64,000 bases of DNA from Prolixibacteraceae bacterium (GCA_003506435.1 DOAQ01000016.1:1-64000); one strand, 5' to 3'; counted from the first letter of the stretch, positions 8,933 through 18,767 are shown. The notes: generated from the sequence alone by a model not told the origin. Made by a program: numbers and translations.

Positions 8933-10138
8933 ATGGAAATAAACCGCAGTGATTTTTTAAAGATGCTTGGCGCTTTACCAATAGTTTTTTGGGGAGGCCA
9001 GGCTTGTAATAACCTTTCAGGAGAAGCAAAAAAAGGAATGGTTTTTGGCTGGACAACCTGTCTGACCTACGAAACCAACGACCGGAAACTGGGATTCGAT
9101 TATTTCAGCCAAATGCTGTATGAGATGCATGCGCATGGAATGACCCATTTAATTGTGATGATGGCAAGCCATGGATACTTTTCACCTTTAAACCACGGCC
9201 TGGCCTGGCCGGTGAAAAATGAAAAACTCAGGTTTCAAATGGACAAACAGGCAGTGAATGCTTATGAAGAAACCGAATTTTTTTCCAAAATCATAAAAAA
9301 GGCCCATGCCTTAAATATCAAGGTTTATATTGAAATCAAATACCTGGGCATGATTGGAATAAAGGAAGGGTACCCGGGAGTCGGATTTTTAACAAAAATT
9401 GATGGCAGTTCAACAAAAGCAATCCGGCCTGAAGCAAGCGACTATGAACGAAATGCAACTGAAACATTGTCGATCTGCTGTGATAGTAGTCAGGCCCATC
9501 AATATATGCGGGATAAAATTTCAGATGTACTGACCCGATATACCGACCTTGACGGTATTGTATTGGAACATCCGTCTTTTGGAGGCGAAACCTGCTATTG
9601 TCAGGCAAGCCGCGAACGTATAAAACAGGATACCGGTAAAGAAGCTGAAGAGTTGTCAGTTGAAGAATTTCAGTCCTGGAAAGCAATACGCATTCGCGAT
9701 ACCCTGATCGATTTAAAGAATATTGTAAAGTCAATCAACCCAAATTTCGAATATGGGTTTTATACCGGCTTTTCACCATCGGACGGGGACATTGCCAAAT
9801 TTCAATTAGACCGGGGTCATGATCCTAAAACACTGAAAGAAGTTGGATTTGATTTTCTCATGCCTTACTGTGAAGGTCGTCACCAGGAACATGAAATCGA
9901 AGAAATTCAAAAAGTTATCGAATATTTGGCACCGATGGATATTTATTTGCATACCGTTATCCGGAGAGATTCGCCACACAATTACCAGTTACCGCCCAAA
10001 GGGCCTGAGTACATAAAATCAATCATTGAATGGGGAAAGGAATATGCAAAAACAAATCCCCGGTTTAAAGGGATGAGCTTTTTTAATGAAGTAAAAATAC
10101 CAGACGAAAACAGAGAGGCAGTCTATGATTCTATTTGA
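8933..10138 (+). CDS. Putative glycoside hydrolase-like TIM-barrel lipoprotein
   Basis: 401 residues. The N-terminus (NRSDFLKMLGALPIVFWGGQAC) resembles the Tat-like leader of secreted Bacteroidota enzymes but lacks twin Arg; GGQAC could serve as a lipobox. The body reads as an alternating alpha/beta barrel: HLIVMMASHGY, IKVYIEIKYLG, LDGIVLEHPSFGGETCYC, FEYGFYTGF, FDFLMPYCEG, IYLHTVIRRD. The Glu in VLEHPSF and Asp/Glu near the later strands are candidate catalytic acids. I cannot assign a numbered CAZy family; it resembles the hypothetical GHL barrel group. It is preceded by the glycerol-gene scar and followed by GH20, so a glycan role is inferred from context. Confidence 0.7.
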   Translation: MEINRSDFLKMLGALPIVFWGGQACNNLSGEAKKGMVFGWTTCLTYETNDRKLGFDYFSQMLYEMHAHGMTHLIVMMASHGYFSPLNHGLAWPVKNEKLRFQMDKQAVNAYEETEFFSKIIKKAHALNIKVYIEIKYLGMIGIKEGYPGVGFLTKIDGSSTKAIRPEASDYERNATETLSICCDSSQAHQYMRDKISDVLTRYTDLDGIVLEHPSFGGETCYCQASRERIKQDTGKEAEELSVEEFQSWKAIRIRDTLIDLKNIVKSINPNFEYGFYTGFSPSDGDIAKFQLDRGHDPKTLKEVGFDFLMPYCEGRHQEHEIEEIQKVIEYLAPMDIYLHTVIRRDSPHNYQLPPKGPEYIKSIIEWGKEYAKTNPRFKGMSFFNEVKIPDENREAVYDSI

Positions 10139-10224
10139 TAACCATTCTTCATGCGTTTGAACCGTAAGTTATTACGGGAGCTATATCGTATTATGACCTG
10201 TTAAAAAAAGAAAATATAATTTTT

Positions 10225-12300
10225 ATGAAAGAAAATATTGTGCTATTTCTGTTTGGACTTTGTATATTCTTCAATGCCTGCCAACCCACAATTGAAAAAA
10301 AAGGTGATTTTGTACTAATCCCATCACCTCAGCAGTTTGTCACCAACGGACCCAGCAAAATACAATATACCGATGTAATTAATTATTTAATTACGAACAA
10401 AGTTAAACTTCCTGAAGGTTGTGATTTATCAGATAGTATTCAAACGATAGATAAACATAGAAGGGTAGAGATCAATTTTAGTATTGACAAATCTTTAGAT
10501 GTAAAGGCTGAAGGTTACACACTGGAAATCCTGAAAAAGGAAATAATCATTACGGGGAAAGATAGTGCAGGGTTGTTTTATGCGTTCGTGACTCTCAAAC
10601 AGTTAATGGAAGATTCCAAAGACCAGGATGTATGCCTTCCTATATGCAACATTAAAGATTATCCGTTATTATCATACAGGGCAATTCATCTTGATGTCAA
10701 ACACCACATTGATAAAGTTGACTATTATTATAATCTCATCGACAAATTAGCCGGATATAAAGTTAACGCTGTTATTGTTGAATTAGAAGATAAGATCAAG
10801 TATGAACGTCAACCAGAAATAGGTTCTGCAGATGCATTGAGCATTGATGAATGGAAAAAGCTTAGTGATTATGCCTGGAAACGCAATATAGAAATAAGCC
10901 CACTGGTGCAAGGATTGGGCCATGCATCATTTATACTAAAACATGATAAATTCAAAAATCTAAGGGATGACCCTCAAAGCGATTGGGCTTTTAATCCACT
11001 TGATCCGGGAACTTATGAACTTCAGTATAATCTGTATCTGGATGCAATGGAAGCAACACCTCATGGCAGGTTTTTACATGTTGGCGGTGATGAGGTTCAT
11101 ACAACCGCTCGCGGTAACGGGAAATCTCCTTTGGAATTACAATTGATCTGGCTGAATAAGGTTTGCCAGTTTGCTGAGGAACACGGACGTATGCCTATAT
11201 TTTGGGATGATATGCCTTTAAAATATGCAAATGTTTACAGTCCAATGTTTAACACAAAACTTTCCAAGCAGAAAGTTGATAAAATATGGCAAGAGAACGA
11301 ACATAATTTATTGGAGTTTCTGGATCAGTTTCCCAAAAATTGTATCTATATGAGATGGAATTATAGCTCCCCTCAGACATTTGGAAATAGTAAGGCGATG
11401 GAATGGTTCCGTAATAATGGGATGCAAGTGATGGGAGCTACTGCAGGGCAAACAAGGTGGGTTTTGATGCCTCAAAACGAGAGTAACATAGACAACATCA
11501 AAACATTTGCAACAACCTCAATTAACAATGGACTAAATGGCTTGTTCCTGACTTTATGGGATGATGATTCCCCACACTTCGAACTGTACATTCGTGGGAT
11601 TATTGCTTTTGCTGAATATACCTGGGCAGGAGGGAAAAGGTCAGATGAGGAAATTAAGTCGGCATATCGCCACAGGGAATTTTCTTATACACTGTCAAGT
11701 ACTGAATATGCATTTGTCGATCAACTGGAAAAACCTGTAGCCTTCTGGAAAAATGCCTTATTGAATAGCGATACCAATAGAGATCGTAATGATTTACCAA
11801 AGTACATTAACCCTATCGAAGAAGCTATAATTGACTTGCCCGATAAAAATAATAAAGGCATGTGGACTAATAAATATACAACCCGTTTGGAGCATGCTAA
11901 TAGTTTATTAAAAGACTACAACAATATTTCATCCAAAATAGCAGCAATGAAGTCGAAGGCTATTCGTAATATTTATGTGCTTGATGTTTACAATCAGGTG
12001 AATGAGCTGACGCGGTTTGCCCCAAAAGCATTGTTGACATTGAAAGCTTATGATTTAGCACAAAACGAACAACAAGAAATAGATGCAATTAAAAGGATTA
12101 AAGAACTTCAGAAAGAATTCACAGGTTTGAGGGATCAGTTTGAACAGGTATATGGCGAAACACGAATACTTACAAAGCCCGAAAGTTATATACTTGATCA
12201 GGATCATCATTCACATTTGGCAAACCAAGCAATTTCTTTCGATTGGCAGTTCCTTGCTGAAGTATTATTCTTGGAGAAAATAAAAACGAATTATAATTAA
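10225..12300 (+). CDS. GH20 beta-N-acetylhexosaminidase lipoprotein
   Basis: 691 residues with lipobox (CIFFNAC). The GH20 N-terminal alpha/beta domain ends with GKDSAGLFYAFVTLKQL, and the barrel begins at YRAIHLDVKHHIDKVDYYY. The catalytic pair Asp289-Glu290 lies in HVGGDEVHT, where Asp orients the substrate acetamido group and Glu is the general acid. The long C-terminal part (about residues 500-691) is helical and unassigned. It should remove terminal GlcNAc or GalNAc from oligosaccharides in the periplasm or at the surface. The gene stops six bases before the fucosidase, so the two are probably co-transcribed. The gene is more AT-rich than its downstream neighbour. Confidence 0.9.
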   Translation: MKENIVLFLFGLCIFFNACQPTIEKKGDFVLIPSPQQFVTNGPSKIQYTDVINYLITNKVKLPEGCDLSDSIQTIDKHRRVEINFSIDKSLDVKAEGYTLEILKKEIIITGKDSAGLFYAFVTLKQLMEDSKDQDVCLPICNIKDYPLLSYRAIHLDVKHHIDKVDYYYNLIDKLAGYKVNAVIVELEDKIKYERQPEIGSADALSIDEWKKLSDYAWKRNIEISPLVQGLGHASFILKHDKFKNLRDDPQSDWAFNPLDPGTYELQYNLYLDAMEATPHGRFLHVGGDEVHTTARGNGKSPLELQLIWLNKVCQFAEEHGRMPIFWDDMPLKYANVYSPMFNTKLSKQKVDKIWQENEHNLLEFLDQFPKNCIYMRWNYSSPQTFGNSKAMEWFRNNGMQVMGATAGQTRWVLMPQNESNIDNIKTFATTSINNGLNGLFLTLWDDDSPHFELYIRGIIAFAEYTWAGGKRSDEEIKSAYRHREFSYTLSSTEYAFVDQLEKPVAFWKNALLNSDTNRDRNDLPKYINPIEEAIIDLPDKNNKGMWTNKYTTRLEHANSLLKDYNNISSKIAAMKSKAIRNIYVLDVYNQVNELTRFAPKALLTLKAYDLAQNEQQEIDAIKRIKELQKEFTGLRDQFEQVYGETRILTKPESYILDQDHHSHLANQAISFDWQFLAEVLFLEKIKTNYN

Positions 12301-12306
12301 AATAAT

Positions 12307-13755
12307 ATGAGATCAAAAATTGCTATTTTTCTTTTTTCTTTATCAGGAATATCTTGTTCTTTCACGCAAGTGCCCCCCCCCGAAGCTATAGAACCCATAC
12401 CCTCCGAACGCCAGTTGGCTTGGCATGATCTGGAACAGTACGCTTTTGTACATTTTACAACCAATACATTTACCGAAAAAGAGTGGGGGTACGGCGATGA
12501 AAAACCCGATATCTTTAATCCCACAGAAATGAATACCGACCAGTGGGTACAAACGATTAAAGATGCAGGACTCAAAGGAATAGTGCTGACCTGCAAACAC
12601 CACGATGGTTTTTGCCTGTGGCCAAGTGAATATACCGATCATTCTGTAAAAAGCAGTCAATGGAAAGATGGGAAAGGTGATGTAGTAAAAGATGTCCGGG
12701 AATCCTGTACAAAGTATGATCTTAAATTCGGTGTTTACCTTTCTCCCTGGGACCGCAACCGTGCCGATTATGCGACCCCTTCGTATATTGAGTATTACAG
12801 AAATCAGTTGCGTGAACTATTCGGCAATTATGGACCTGTTTTCGAGATGTGGTTCGATGGCGCCAACGGTGGCGACGGCTTTTACGGAGGAGCCAATGAA
12901 AAACGCAGGATTGGCGGGGCAACGTATTACGACTGGCCAAATACAATAAAACTGGTTCGGGAAATGGAGCCAAACATTGTGTTTTTTAGCGATGCCGGCC
13001 CTGATATCCGGTGGTGCGGAAACGAGAAAGGATATGTTGGAGAAACCAACTGGTGCATGATTTCAACCGATACTATTTATGCCGGGAAACCCCGCATCAA
13101 TGCGTTGCTGAACCAGGGCAGTGAAGACGGAAAACAATGGATACCTGCCGAAGTGGATGTTTCCATCCGCCTGGGATGGTTTTATCATCCGGAAGAAGAT
13201 TCGCTGGTAAAAACGCCTGAACAACTTTTTGATATTTATCTTAGTTCAGTGGGCCGGGGAGCCAACCTAATCCTCAATATTCCGCCGGACCAGCGCGGTC
13301 TTTTACACGAAAACGATGTGAAATCGCTTCAGGGATGGAAAAAACTGGTTGATGAAGCTTTTGCCACCAACCTGGCTTTGGGATGCAAAACAAAAGCCAG
13401 CGCCAAGCGTGGAAGATCCGTTCAATTTGCCGCTTCCAATGTAGTTGACGGCGACAAGGAAACCTACTGGGCAACTGATGACGATATTTTACAGGGAAGC
13501 CTTGAATTTGATTTTGGTAAATCCCAGCTTGTGAAATATGTCCTTCTTCAGGAATACATCCGATTAGGACAGCGTGTCCGTGCATTCAATGTTCAAATAT
13601 GGAAAGACAACTCATGGCAGGAAGTTGACAAAGCAACGACCATCGGCTACAAACGGATTATCAGGTTGGAAAACCCTGTTGAAACACAGAAAATAAGGAT
13701 TAATATTGAAGATTCAAGAGCTTGTCCTTTGATCTCTAACATAGAAATTTATTGA
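12307..13755 (+). CDS. GH29 alpha-L-fucosidase with C-terminal discoidin-like domain
   Basis: 482 residues. The GH29 signatures are clear: WHDLEQYAFVHFTTNTFTE, GIVLTCKHHDGFCLWPS, FGVYLSPWDRN and EMWFDGANGG, whose Asp184 is the nucleophile position. The C-terminal ~130 residues (VVDGDKETYWATDDD onward) look like an F5/8 type C / CBM32 module. The leader MRSKIAIFLFSLSGISC may be a lipoprotein signal. The enzyme removes alpha-linked fucose. A run of nine C residues (12373-12381) encodes Pro-Pro-Pro just after the leader; slippage would knock out the gene. It follows GH20 by six bases. Whether the linkage is alpha-1,2, 1,3 or 1,4 cannot be told. Confidence 0.93.
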   Translation: MRSKIAIFLFSLSGISCSFTQVPPPEAIEPIPSERQLAWHDLEQYAFVHFTTNTFTEKEWGYGDEKPDIFNPTEMNTDQWVQTIKDAGLKGIVLTCKHHDGFCLWPSEYTDHSVKSSQWKDGKGDVVKDVRESCTKYDLKFGVYLSPWDRNRADYATPSYIEYYRNQLRELFGNYGPVFEMWFDGANGGDGFYGGANEKRRIGGATYYDWPNTIKLVREMEPNIVFFSDAGPDIRWCGNEKGYVGETNWCMISTDTIYAGKPRINALLNQGSEDGKQWIPAEVDVSIRLGWFYHPEEDSLVKTPEQLFDIYLSSVGRGANLILNIPPDQRGLLHENDVKSLQGWKKLVDEAFATNLALGCKTKASAKRGRSVQFAASNVVDGDKETYWATDDDILQGSLEFDFGKSQLVKYVLLQEYIRLGQRVRAFNVQIWKDNSWQEVDKATTIGYKRIIRLENPVETQKIRINIEDSRACPLISNIEIY

Positions 13756-13909
13756 TCGTATACTGCAAATGATCGAAGTATATATGTAAATGACCAGAGG
13801 GGAAATACAAATACGCGGAGGATAAGTTCAAGTTTAGAGTGAAAATGCAATTGCCCTGAAAACCAAACCAAACAGATCATTACCCAACTTTCAGTAACAA
13901 AAAATTACG

Positions 13910-16900
13910 ATGAAGAAAATATCAGATAAAATAAAAAACCATGCCTGGGGATGTATAATATCCGTTTTATTCTTTTTACCCGTCCCACTATTAAACGCCC
14001 AACACACATATTCTGGCTACGAAATCAGATATTTCTCAAAAGATACTAAAGCCAATGGCGAAACCGACTTTAAAGGAGAAACATCCACTTTGAATACTGA
14101 CCAACGCATTGAATTCCTGAAATACTATGCAGATCAGGTGTCTTCCTACTATGGAGATAAAAATTTAAATACCGAAGTTGTAAGCGATAAGGAAGCTATT
14201 GATTTTTTAAAGAAAATTAAACCTCAACCATTACCTGAAGTAAGGGAAAGAATACCGCTGGATGAATGGAAATACCTGAGTTACAGAATCGGGCAGCACG
14301 AAGAAAGCAGGTGGGAATTAAACAAATATGCAGGGGCAAAAGATTTATTAATTACGGACGGAACTTTAAGTTTTCAGGGAGATACTCAGTGGAAATGGAA
14401 TTTTTCGGTCCAAACATGGCGCTATTTTTTAAGTTGGAAATTCAGGGCCGAAAATAATGCGAATGCCGATTTTTCAATTCTGGACAACAGTACGGGAAAA
14501 ATATTTGTGAAAATTGCTGTTAATGGAACGTCCTGCTCTTATTTTTCAAACAAGAAAAAAAAGGAAGCAGTGAAGTGTGCCCCTGAAGAGTGGCATACTA
14601 TCAAAGTTGAAGCCGATATGGTAAAGGTCAATGGGAATCAGCGCTTCAACTTATTTGTAAACGACAAACTGGTGGGCAATTATATTTGCGCCAATGAGGA
14701 TGTCCTACAGTCTAATGGGTTTGAAATTAATGCTTCATTAGGAATACAGGTTGACGACATATATGGAATAGGGTATCAGCAAACGACTGAAGCACGGCAT
14801 CCTTTCTACCCGGCAACATTTATTGATGAAACGTTTGATGAAGCGCCTCCTGTCGATGGATGGCAAACAGATACCTATAACGACTGCAAATGGAAATCGG
14901 TAAAACTTCCGTTTGCCCAGGGATCGGAAAGAAATAGAGGAGAGGATCTCTATTTCAGGAAAAAGGTCACGCTAAAAAATTTTAAAAGAGCGTATCTCAA
15001 CATTGAAACATTAGATCCGGGCGGAGAAGTTTGGGTGAACGGTAAAATGGTGGCTTTTATAAACGAAAGGTATCCCGTCCGACTTGATGTCACTAAATTT
15101 ATGAAACCATTTGCTGAAAATTATATTGCTTTAAAAGTAACTCATTTCTACCTTAATCCGGGAGAAGGAAATTTGATGCCCTGCTCATATCTCGATTACA
15201 ACCCGGGATGGTTTGCAGGGCGTACATCGCTTGACCTGGTCGGAGAAACATTTGTTAATGATGCTTTTTTTTACACACAATCAATCGAAAAAGGGAAGGC
15301 AAACATTCATGCCAGTATAGACCTTGAACATAAAGGTACGCTGAGTTTTGATGGCAAAATCATCGTAAAAATGGCGCCTTGGGACAATGCAGCAAATTTG
15401 AAGACAGAGACCGTGGTTGAGAATGATGTTTTATGTGGCCCGGGCATTAAAACCTTGCTGTTCGATTTTCCTTTAGAGAACCCCAAACTGTGGACTCCGG
15501 AAATCCCTTCATTGTATAAAGTTGTCATTGAGGTAGCCAAAAAGGACGGAACAATTATCGATGATTATGTTTTTACAACCGGCATCAGGACTGTTTCCCA
15601 GGAAGGAGGAACATTCCGTCTGAACGGCAAGCCGGCAATGCTTAATGGTACGCAAATCATGGGGTTCAGGTGGCCTCTTGAGAAGATGATGACCTGGTTG
15701 CGCTGTCCCCCTGATAGTTGGGTGGCAAAAGAAATGCTGATGGTCAGGAAAATGAATTGCAATATGCTCAGGGTACATGTTCACGGGTGGAAGGAAAAAG
15801 CCGTCGGGGTAAACGACGCAAGATATTGTGAGTTAGCAGACCAGATGGGAATCATGCTCATCTTCGCAACTCCGGCATGGATCCGGGAAGGGGATTGGGG
15901 GCAGGTTGATTTCGACGGCTATCACAAGTACATGAAACAACTGCAAAGTCACCCCAGCATCGTCATGTGGGAAGTATCAAACCACCCCAATACATTCAAA
16001 CGGCACGGGGCACACGAAAGCGATTTATTCTGTGAAAAAGCCTACAACGCAGTTTACCCCTACGACCCAAGCAGGTTAATATCGTTTACCTCACACATTG
16101 GACACCTTCACTATGGCAACGATGCCGGGACAATGGACCAGGGAGGGGACAAAATACCCTCAAGGGAACAGAATGAAAAAATGGCAGTTATTGGAAATCA
16201 GGACGCATTAACAAACTATGGGACGGATAAAGAATTGACAGGGAACAAGATACTTCCATCAAAAGCATGGACTGCGCCGATGGTAACCCGTGGGAACCAA
16301 GACGCGCCCACTGGTTACGGGTCCGATTGGGGCCGCTTGCGCACCTGGCCCTGGGCATACCGGCAAGAATTTCTGGACAGTAAAGAAAGGGCATATTTCA
16401 ATTTTGAAAATATGGAGTCGATAGGGCAGCCCAACTGGGAGTTGAGCAAGGGGAAACCCTGGTATCACCTTAACTCCTATGAATGGGAGTATGACGAAGG
16501 GAGCATCGGGCGCAAGCTTCAGTTTAATGAGTGGCGTGAAAGCCAGGCATGGCAGGCTTTCTCTGCTTATGAATCAATAAAAAAACTGAGGATACTTGAT
16601 TACGATGGTTTTTCGTGGTGCTGTCTTCATGGCGGGGCCAATGCAGGCACTTACCAAAAGCCGGTAATCGATTTTACAGGGCATGCCAAGCTGGCTTTTC
16701 ATATTCATAAAACCGTTTATCAACCGGTGCTGGCTGGCAGTAATAATGTGGATATTATGTATGGCCCTGACGATAAGATCACTCCCATGATATTGAACTT
16801 AGGAGAACAAAAAATGGTAACCCTTACAGTTGTAATCAAAGACAAATTCAAAGGGCAAGAGATAGATAAAAAAGTATATGAAAATTTATTTCTCCCGGAG

Positions 16901-17002
16901 GGAAGAACGTTAACAGAAGTAGCCCCATTTAAACCTTCCATAGCCAACGAAGGACTTTATTTCATCGAATATTTGATAAAACAAAATGATAAAGTACAAT
17001 AA
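13910..17002 (+). CDS. GH2-superfamily protein with altered acid/base site
   Basis: 1030 residues with signal peptide (VLFFLPVPLLNAQ). After a ~270-residue N-terminal region that could hold a concanavalin-like domain come the jelly-roll sugar-binding domain (GGEVWVNGKMVAFINERYPV), an immunoglobulin-like domain ending FTTGIRTVSQEGGTFRLNG, and a TIM barrel. The barrel motif that normally reads W-x-x-x-N-E is W687-E-V-S-N-H692 here: His replaces the catalytic acid/base Glu. A candidate nucleophile lies in NFENMESIG. The protein may therefore bind rather than cut, may use Glu688 or another residue, or may belong to an uncharacterised branch. It overlaps the next gene by 17 bases. Confidence 0.8.
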   Translation: MKKISDKIKNHAWGCIISVLFFLPVPLLNAQHTYSGYEIRYFSKDTKANGETDFKGETSTLNTDQRIEFLKYYADQVSSYYGDKNLNTEVVSDKEAIDFLKKIKPQPLPEVRERIPLDEWKYLSYRIGQHEESRWELNKYAGAKDLLITDGTLSFQGDTQWKWNFSVQTWRYFLSWKFRAENNANADFSILDNSTGKIFVKIAVNGTSCSYFSNKKKKEAVKCAPEEWHTIKVEADMVKVNGNQRFNLFVNDKLVGNYICANEDVLQSNGFEINASLGIQVDDIYGIGYQQTTEARHPFYPATFIDETFDEAPPVDGWQTDTYNDCKWKSVKLPFAQGSERNRGEDLYFRKKVTLKNFKRAYLNIETLDPGGEVWVNGKMVAFINERYPVRLDVTKFMKPFAENYIALKVTHFYLNPGEGNLMPCSYLDYNPGWFAGRTSLDLVGETFVNDAFFYTQSIEKGKANIHASIDLEHKGTLSFDGKIIVKMAPWDNAANLKTETVVENDVLCGPGIKTLLFDFPLENPKLWTPEIPSLYKVVIEVAKKDGTIIDDYVFTTGIRTVSQEGGTFRLNGKPAMLNGTQIMGFRWPLEKMMTWLRCPPDSWVAKEMLMVRKMNCNMLRVHVHGWKEKAVGVNDARYCELADQMGIMLIFATPAWIREGDWGQVDFDGYHKYMKQLQSHPSIVMWEVSNHPNTFKRHGAHESDLFCEKAYNAVYPYDPSRLISFTSHIGHLHYGNDAGTMDQGGDKIPSREQNEKMAVIGNQDALTNYGTDKELTGNKILPSKAWTAPMVTRGNQDAPTGYGSDWGRLRTWPWAYRQEFLDSKERAYFNFENMESIGQPNWELSKGKPWYHLNSYEWEYDEGSIGRKLQFNEWRESQAWQAFSAYESIKKLRILDYDGFSWCCLHGGANAGTYQKPVIDFTGHAKLAFHIHKTVYQPVLAGSNNVDIMYGPDDKITPMILNLGEQKMVTLTVVIKDKFKGQEIDKKVYENLFLPEGRTLTEVAPFKPSIANEGLYFIEYLIKQNDKVQ

Positions 17003-18107
17003 AAATGCGTACATAAAATCGGACATTCTGCCGGTTGATATTGTCTTTCATCCTTCATGGTGGAACAAACACGCGGGGATCATCTTCGATGAAGATTTTT
17101 ACTATCATCCGTTTAAACGGGTAGAGGTTGAGCGGCGGATGGAAAAAGAGCTTTACGAGCGTTTTGGAAAATGGGGCCTGGGGCAGGAGAGGGACAAAAA
17201 CCTTCCGGTGACCGGCGCGGTGCACAATGCGGCCGGCTACCTGCTGTCGGAGATGCTCGGCTGCCAGGTGGAATACAAAGGGGACAGCGCCCCGCAGGTG
17301 ATTCCGGAGGGGATGGAAGAATTGAAAGCCGATGCTGAAGGCGCTTTCAGGAGCAAGGCGTTCAAAAGGTTCGAAAACCTGCTTGATGGCCTGAAAGCAA
17401 AGTACGGCTACATCACCGGCGATGTGAACTGGGGCGGTGTGCTCAATATTGCCATGGATTTGGCAGGTGAGAATGTATTCATGGATTTTTATACCAATCC
17501 GGAAAAAACCAAGGAGCAGTTTCGGGCGATTGCGGGTGTTATTGAAAAGTTTGTTACAGGCTTATCGAAAGAAACCGGCACCAGTTCTGTTTCGGTCAAC
17601 CGGAACGTGAGTCACATCGAAAAACCTGTATTTCTCCACTCCGAATGTTCGCACACCATGATCGCCACGGAGCAATACGAAGAATTTTTGCTGCCCATTG
17701 ACCTTGAATGGAGCAAAAAATACCGTCCGTTCGGCATCCACTACTGCGGAAACGACCCGCACCGGTATGCCGCAAGTTTTGCCAAAATCAAAAACCTGGA
17801 CTTTCTGGACGTTGGCTGGGGCGGCGATGTAAAGGAACTAAGAAAACATTTGCCACACACTTTCCTGAACATCCGCCTTGACCCGGTCTCAATCAGTAAC
17901 TACACAAACAGAGAACTGGAAAAAATTATCATACAATTGGTAGAAGATTCCGGTAATCCGTACCTCACCGGAGTTTGCTGCATCAACATGGACGATAAGG
18001 TGGAGGACTTGACAATCAACACCATTTTCATGGCCGTGGAAAACCTCAGGGAAAGGATAGAAATAAACTCTGATATCCGGTATCGAATATCGTCATCCAG
18101 TATCTAA
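16986..18107 (+). CDS. Uroporphyrinogen decarboxylase-superfamily (methyltransferase-like) protein
   Basis: 373 residues, cytoplasmic (no leader). The fold is recognisable from ITGDVNWGGVLNIAMDLAGE, FLHSECSHTMIATEQYEEFL and DFLDVGWGGDVKELRKHLP. Candidate zinc ligands H252-x-C254 (GIHYCGN) and C331/C332 (GVCCINMD) match the H-x-C...C arrangement of corrinoid methyltransferases such as MtaA/CmuA rather than heme-pathway HemE. No corrinoid protein gene is adjacent. Its start overlaps the end of the GH2-like gene, so it is translationally linked to the glycan locus; removal of a methyl group from a methylated sugar is one possibility, purely inferred. The C-terminal tail (SDIRYRISSSSI) comes from an ATATC-rich low-complexity stretch. 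Confidence 0.75.
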   Translation: MIKYNKNAYIKSDILPVDIVFHPSWWNKHAGIIFDEDFYYHPFKRVEVERRMEKELYERFGKWGLGQERDKNLPVTGAVHNAAGYLLSEMLGCQVEYKGDSAPQVIPEGMEELKADAEGAFRSKAFKRFENLLDGLKAKYGYITGDVNWGGVLNIAMDLAGENVFMDFYTNPEKTKEQFRAIAGVIEKFVTGLSKETGTSSVSVNRNVSHIEKPVFLHSECSHTMIATEQYEEFLLPIDLEWSKKYRPFGIHYCGNDPHRYAASFAKIKNLDFLDVGWGGDVKELRKHLPHTFLNIRLDPVSISNYTNRELEKIIIQLVEDSGNPYLTGVCCINMDDKVEDLTINTIFMAVENLRERIEINSDIRYRISSSSI

Positions 18108-18120
18108 ATATCTAGTATAT
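18071..18120. repeat. ATATC/GTATC-rich low-complexity repeat
   Basis: Short variants of ATATC, GTATC and CATCC recur through the last codons of the URO-D-like gene and beyond the stop. The tail of that protein is therefore probably non-native. Other copies were not seen in the window. Confidence 0.45.
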
Positions 18121-18160
18121 AATCATTAACCGTCCCCTCGGGGACACAAACAATTAAATT

Positions 18161-18736
18161 ATGGCAGAATCAAAAAAGAACATTGCCACCGAAGGCCTTA
18201 GCGGCCGGGTTGGCAATTTTATCTTTCGTCGCCGTAAATCCGACGACAAGATTTTTGTATCAAGAGTTCCTGTGGGTTCTGAAGAAGAACCCTCTGAAGA
18301 TCAGAAAAACATCCGTCGTAGATTTCAGCGCGGTATTATCTACGGCAAATCAGCCATTGCCAATCCTGCTACAAAAGCGCTCTATGCATCAAAAGCCACA
18401 GGCGGGAGCTCCGCTTTTAACGTAGCAATAGCCGATTATTTCAATGCCCCACAAATCGAATTGGTCGATATGGATGGTTACAGCGGTGCCGTTGGCAGTA
18501 TCATTGCCATCACGGTAACCGACGATTTCGCTGTTTCTTCTGTTCATGTAAAAATCGAAAACATGGATGGCTCACTGGTAGAAGAAGGCGGAGCTGTACC
18601 CGGAGCTTCTCAAATGGACTGGATTTATACAGCCACTGTAGCAAACGAAAATCTGGCTGGAGAAAAGATCACCGTAACGGCTTTTGATATGCCCGGTAAT
18701 ACCGACCAACAGGAAAACGACATACCGGCGCGTTAA
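18161..18736 (+). CDS. LSGRVGN-FRRR family protein with C-terminal beta domain
   Basis: 191 residues, no signal peptide. The N-terminus GLSGRVGNFIFRRR, a basic helical middle ending in SSAFNVAIADYFNAP, and a C-terminal beta-rich region (ITVTDDFAVSSVHVKIEN) reappear in two genes at the right end of the window: a 97-residue form lacking the beta domain (62576-62869) and a partial long form (63594-64000). The start GG/LSGKVG pattern recalls the Bacteroidota DUF6266 group, but I am not certain. Function unknown; the beta domain looks Ig-like. It stands alone, with its own terminator immediately downstream. Confidence 0.8.
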   Translation: MAESKKNIATEGLSGRVGNFIFRRRKSDDKIFVSRVPVGSEEEPSEDQKNIRRRFQRGIIYGKSAIANPATKALYASKATGGSSAFNVAIADYFNAPQIELVDMDGYSGAVGSIIAITVTDDFAVSSVHVKIENMDGSLVEEGGAVPGASQMDWIYTATVANENLAGEKITVTAFDMPGNTDQQENDIPAR

Positions 18737-18767
18737 CAATCATTGTTCCGGCGATTTAACCTTATCA

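Noticed and set aside
18161..18736. Phage or tail-protein assignment for the LSGKVGN family
   Set aside because: No phage genes are nearby and the beta domain alone does not support it.
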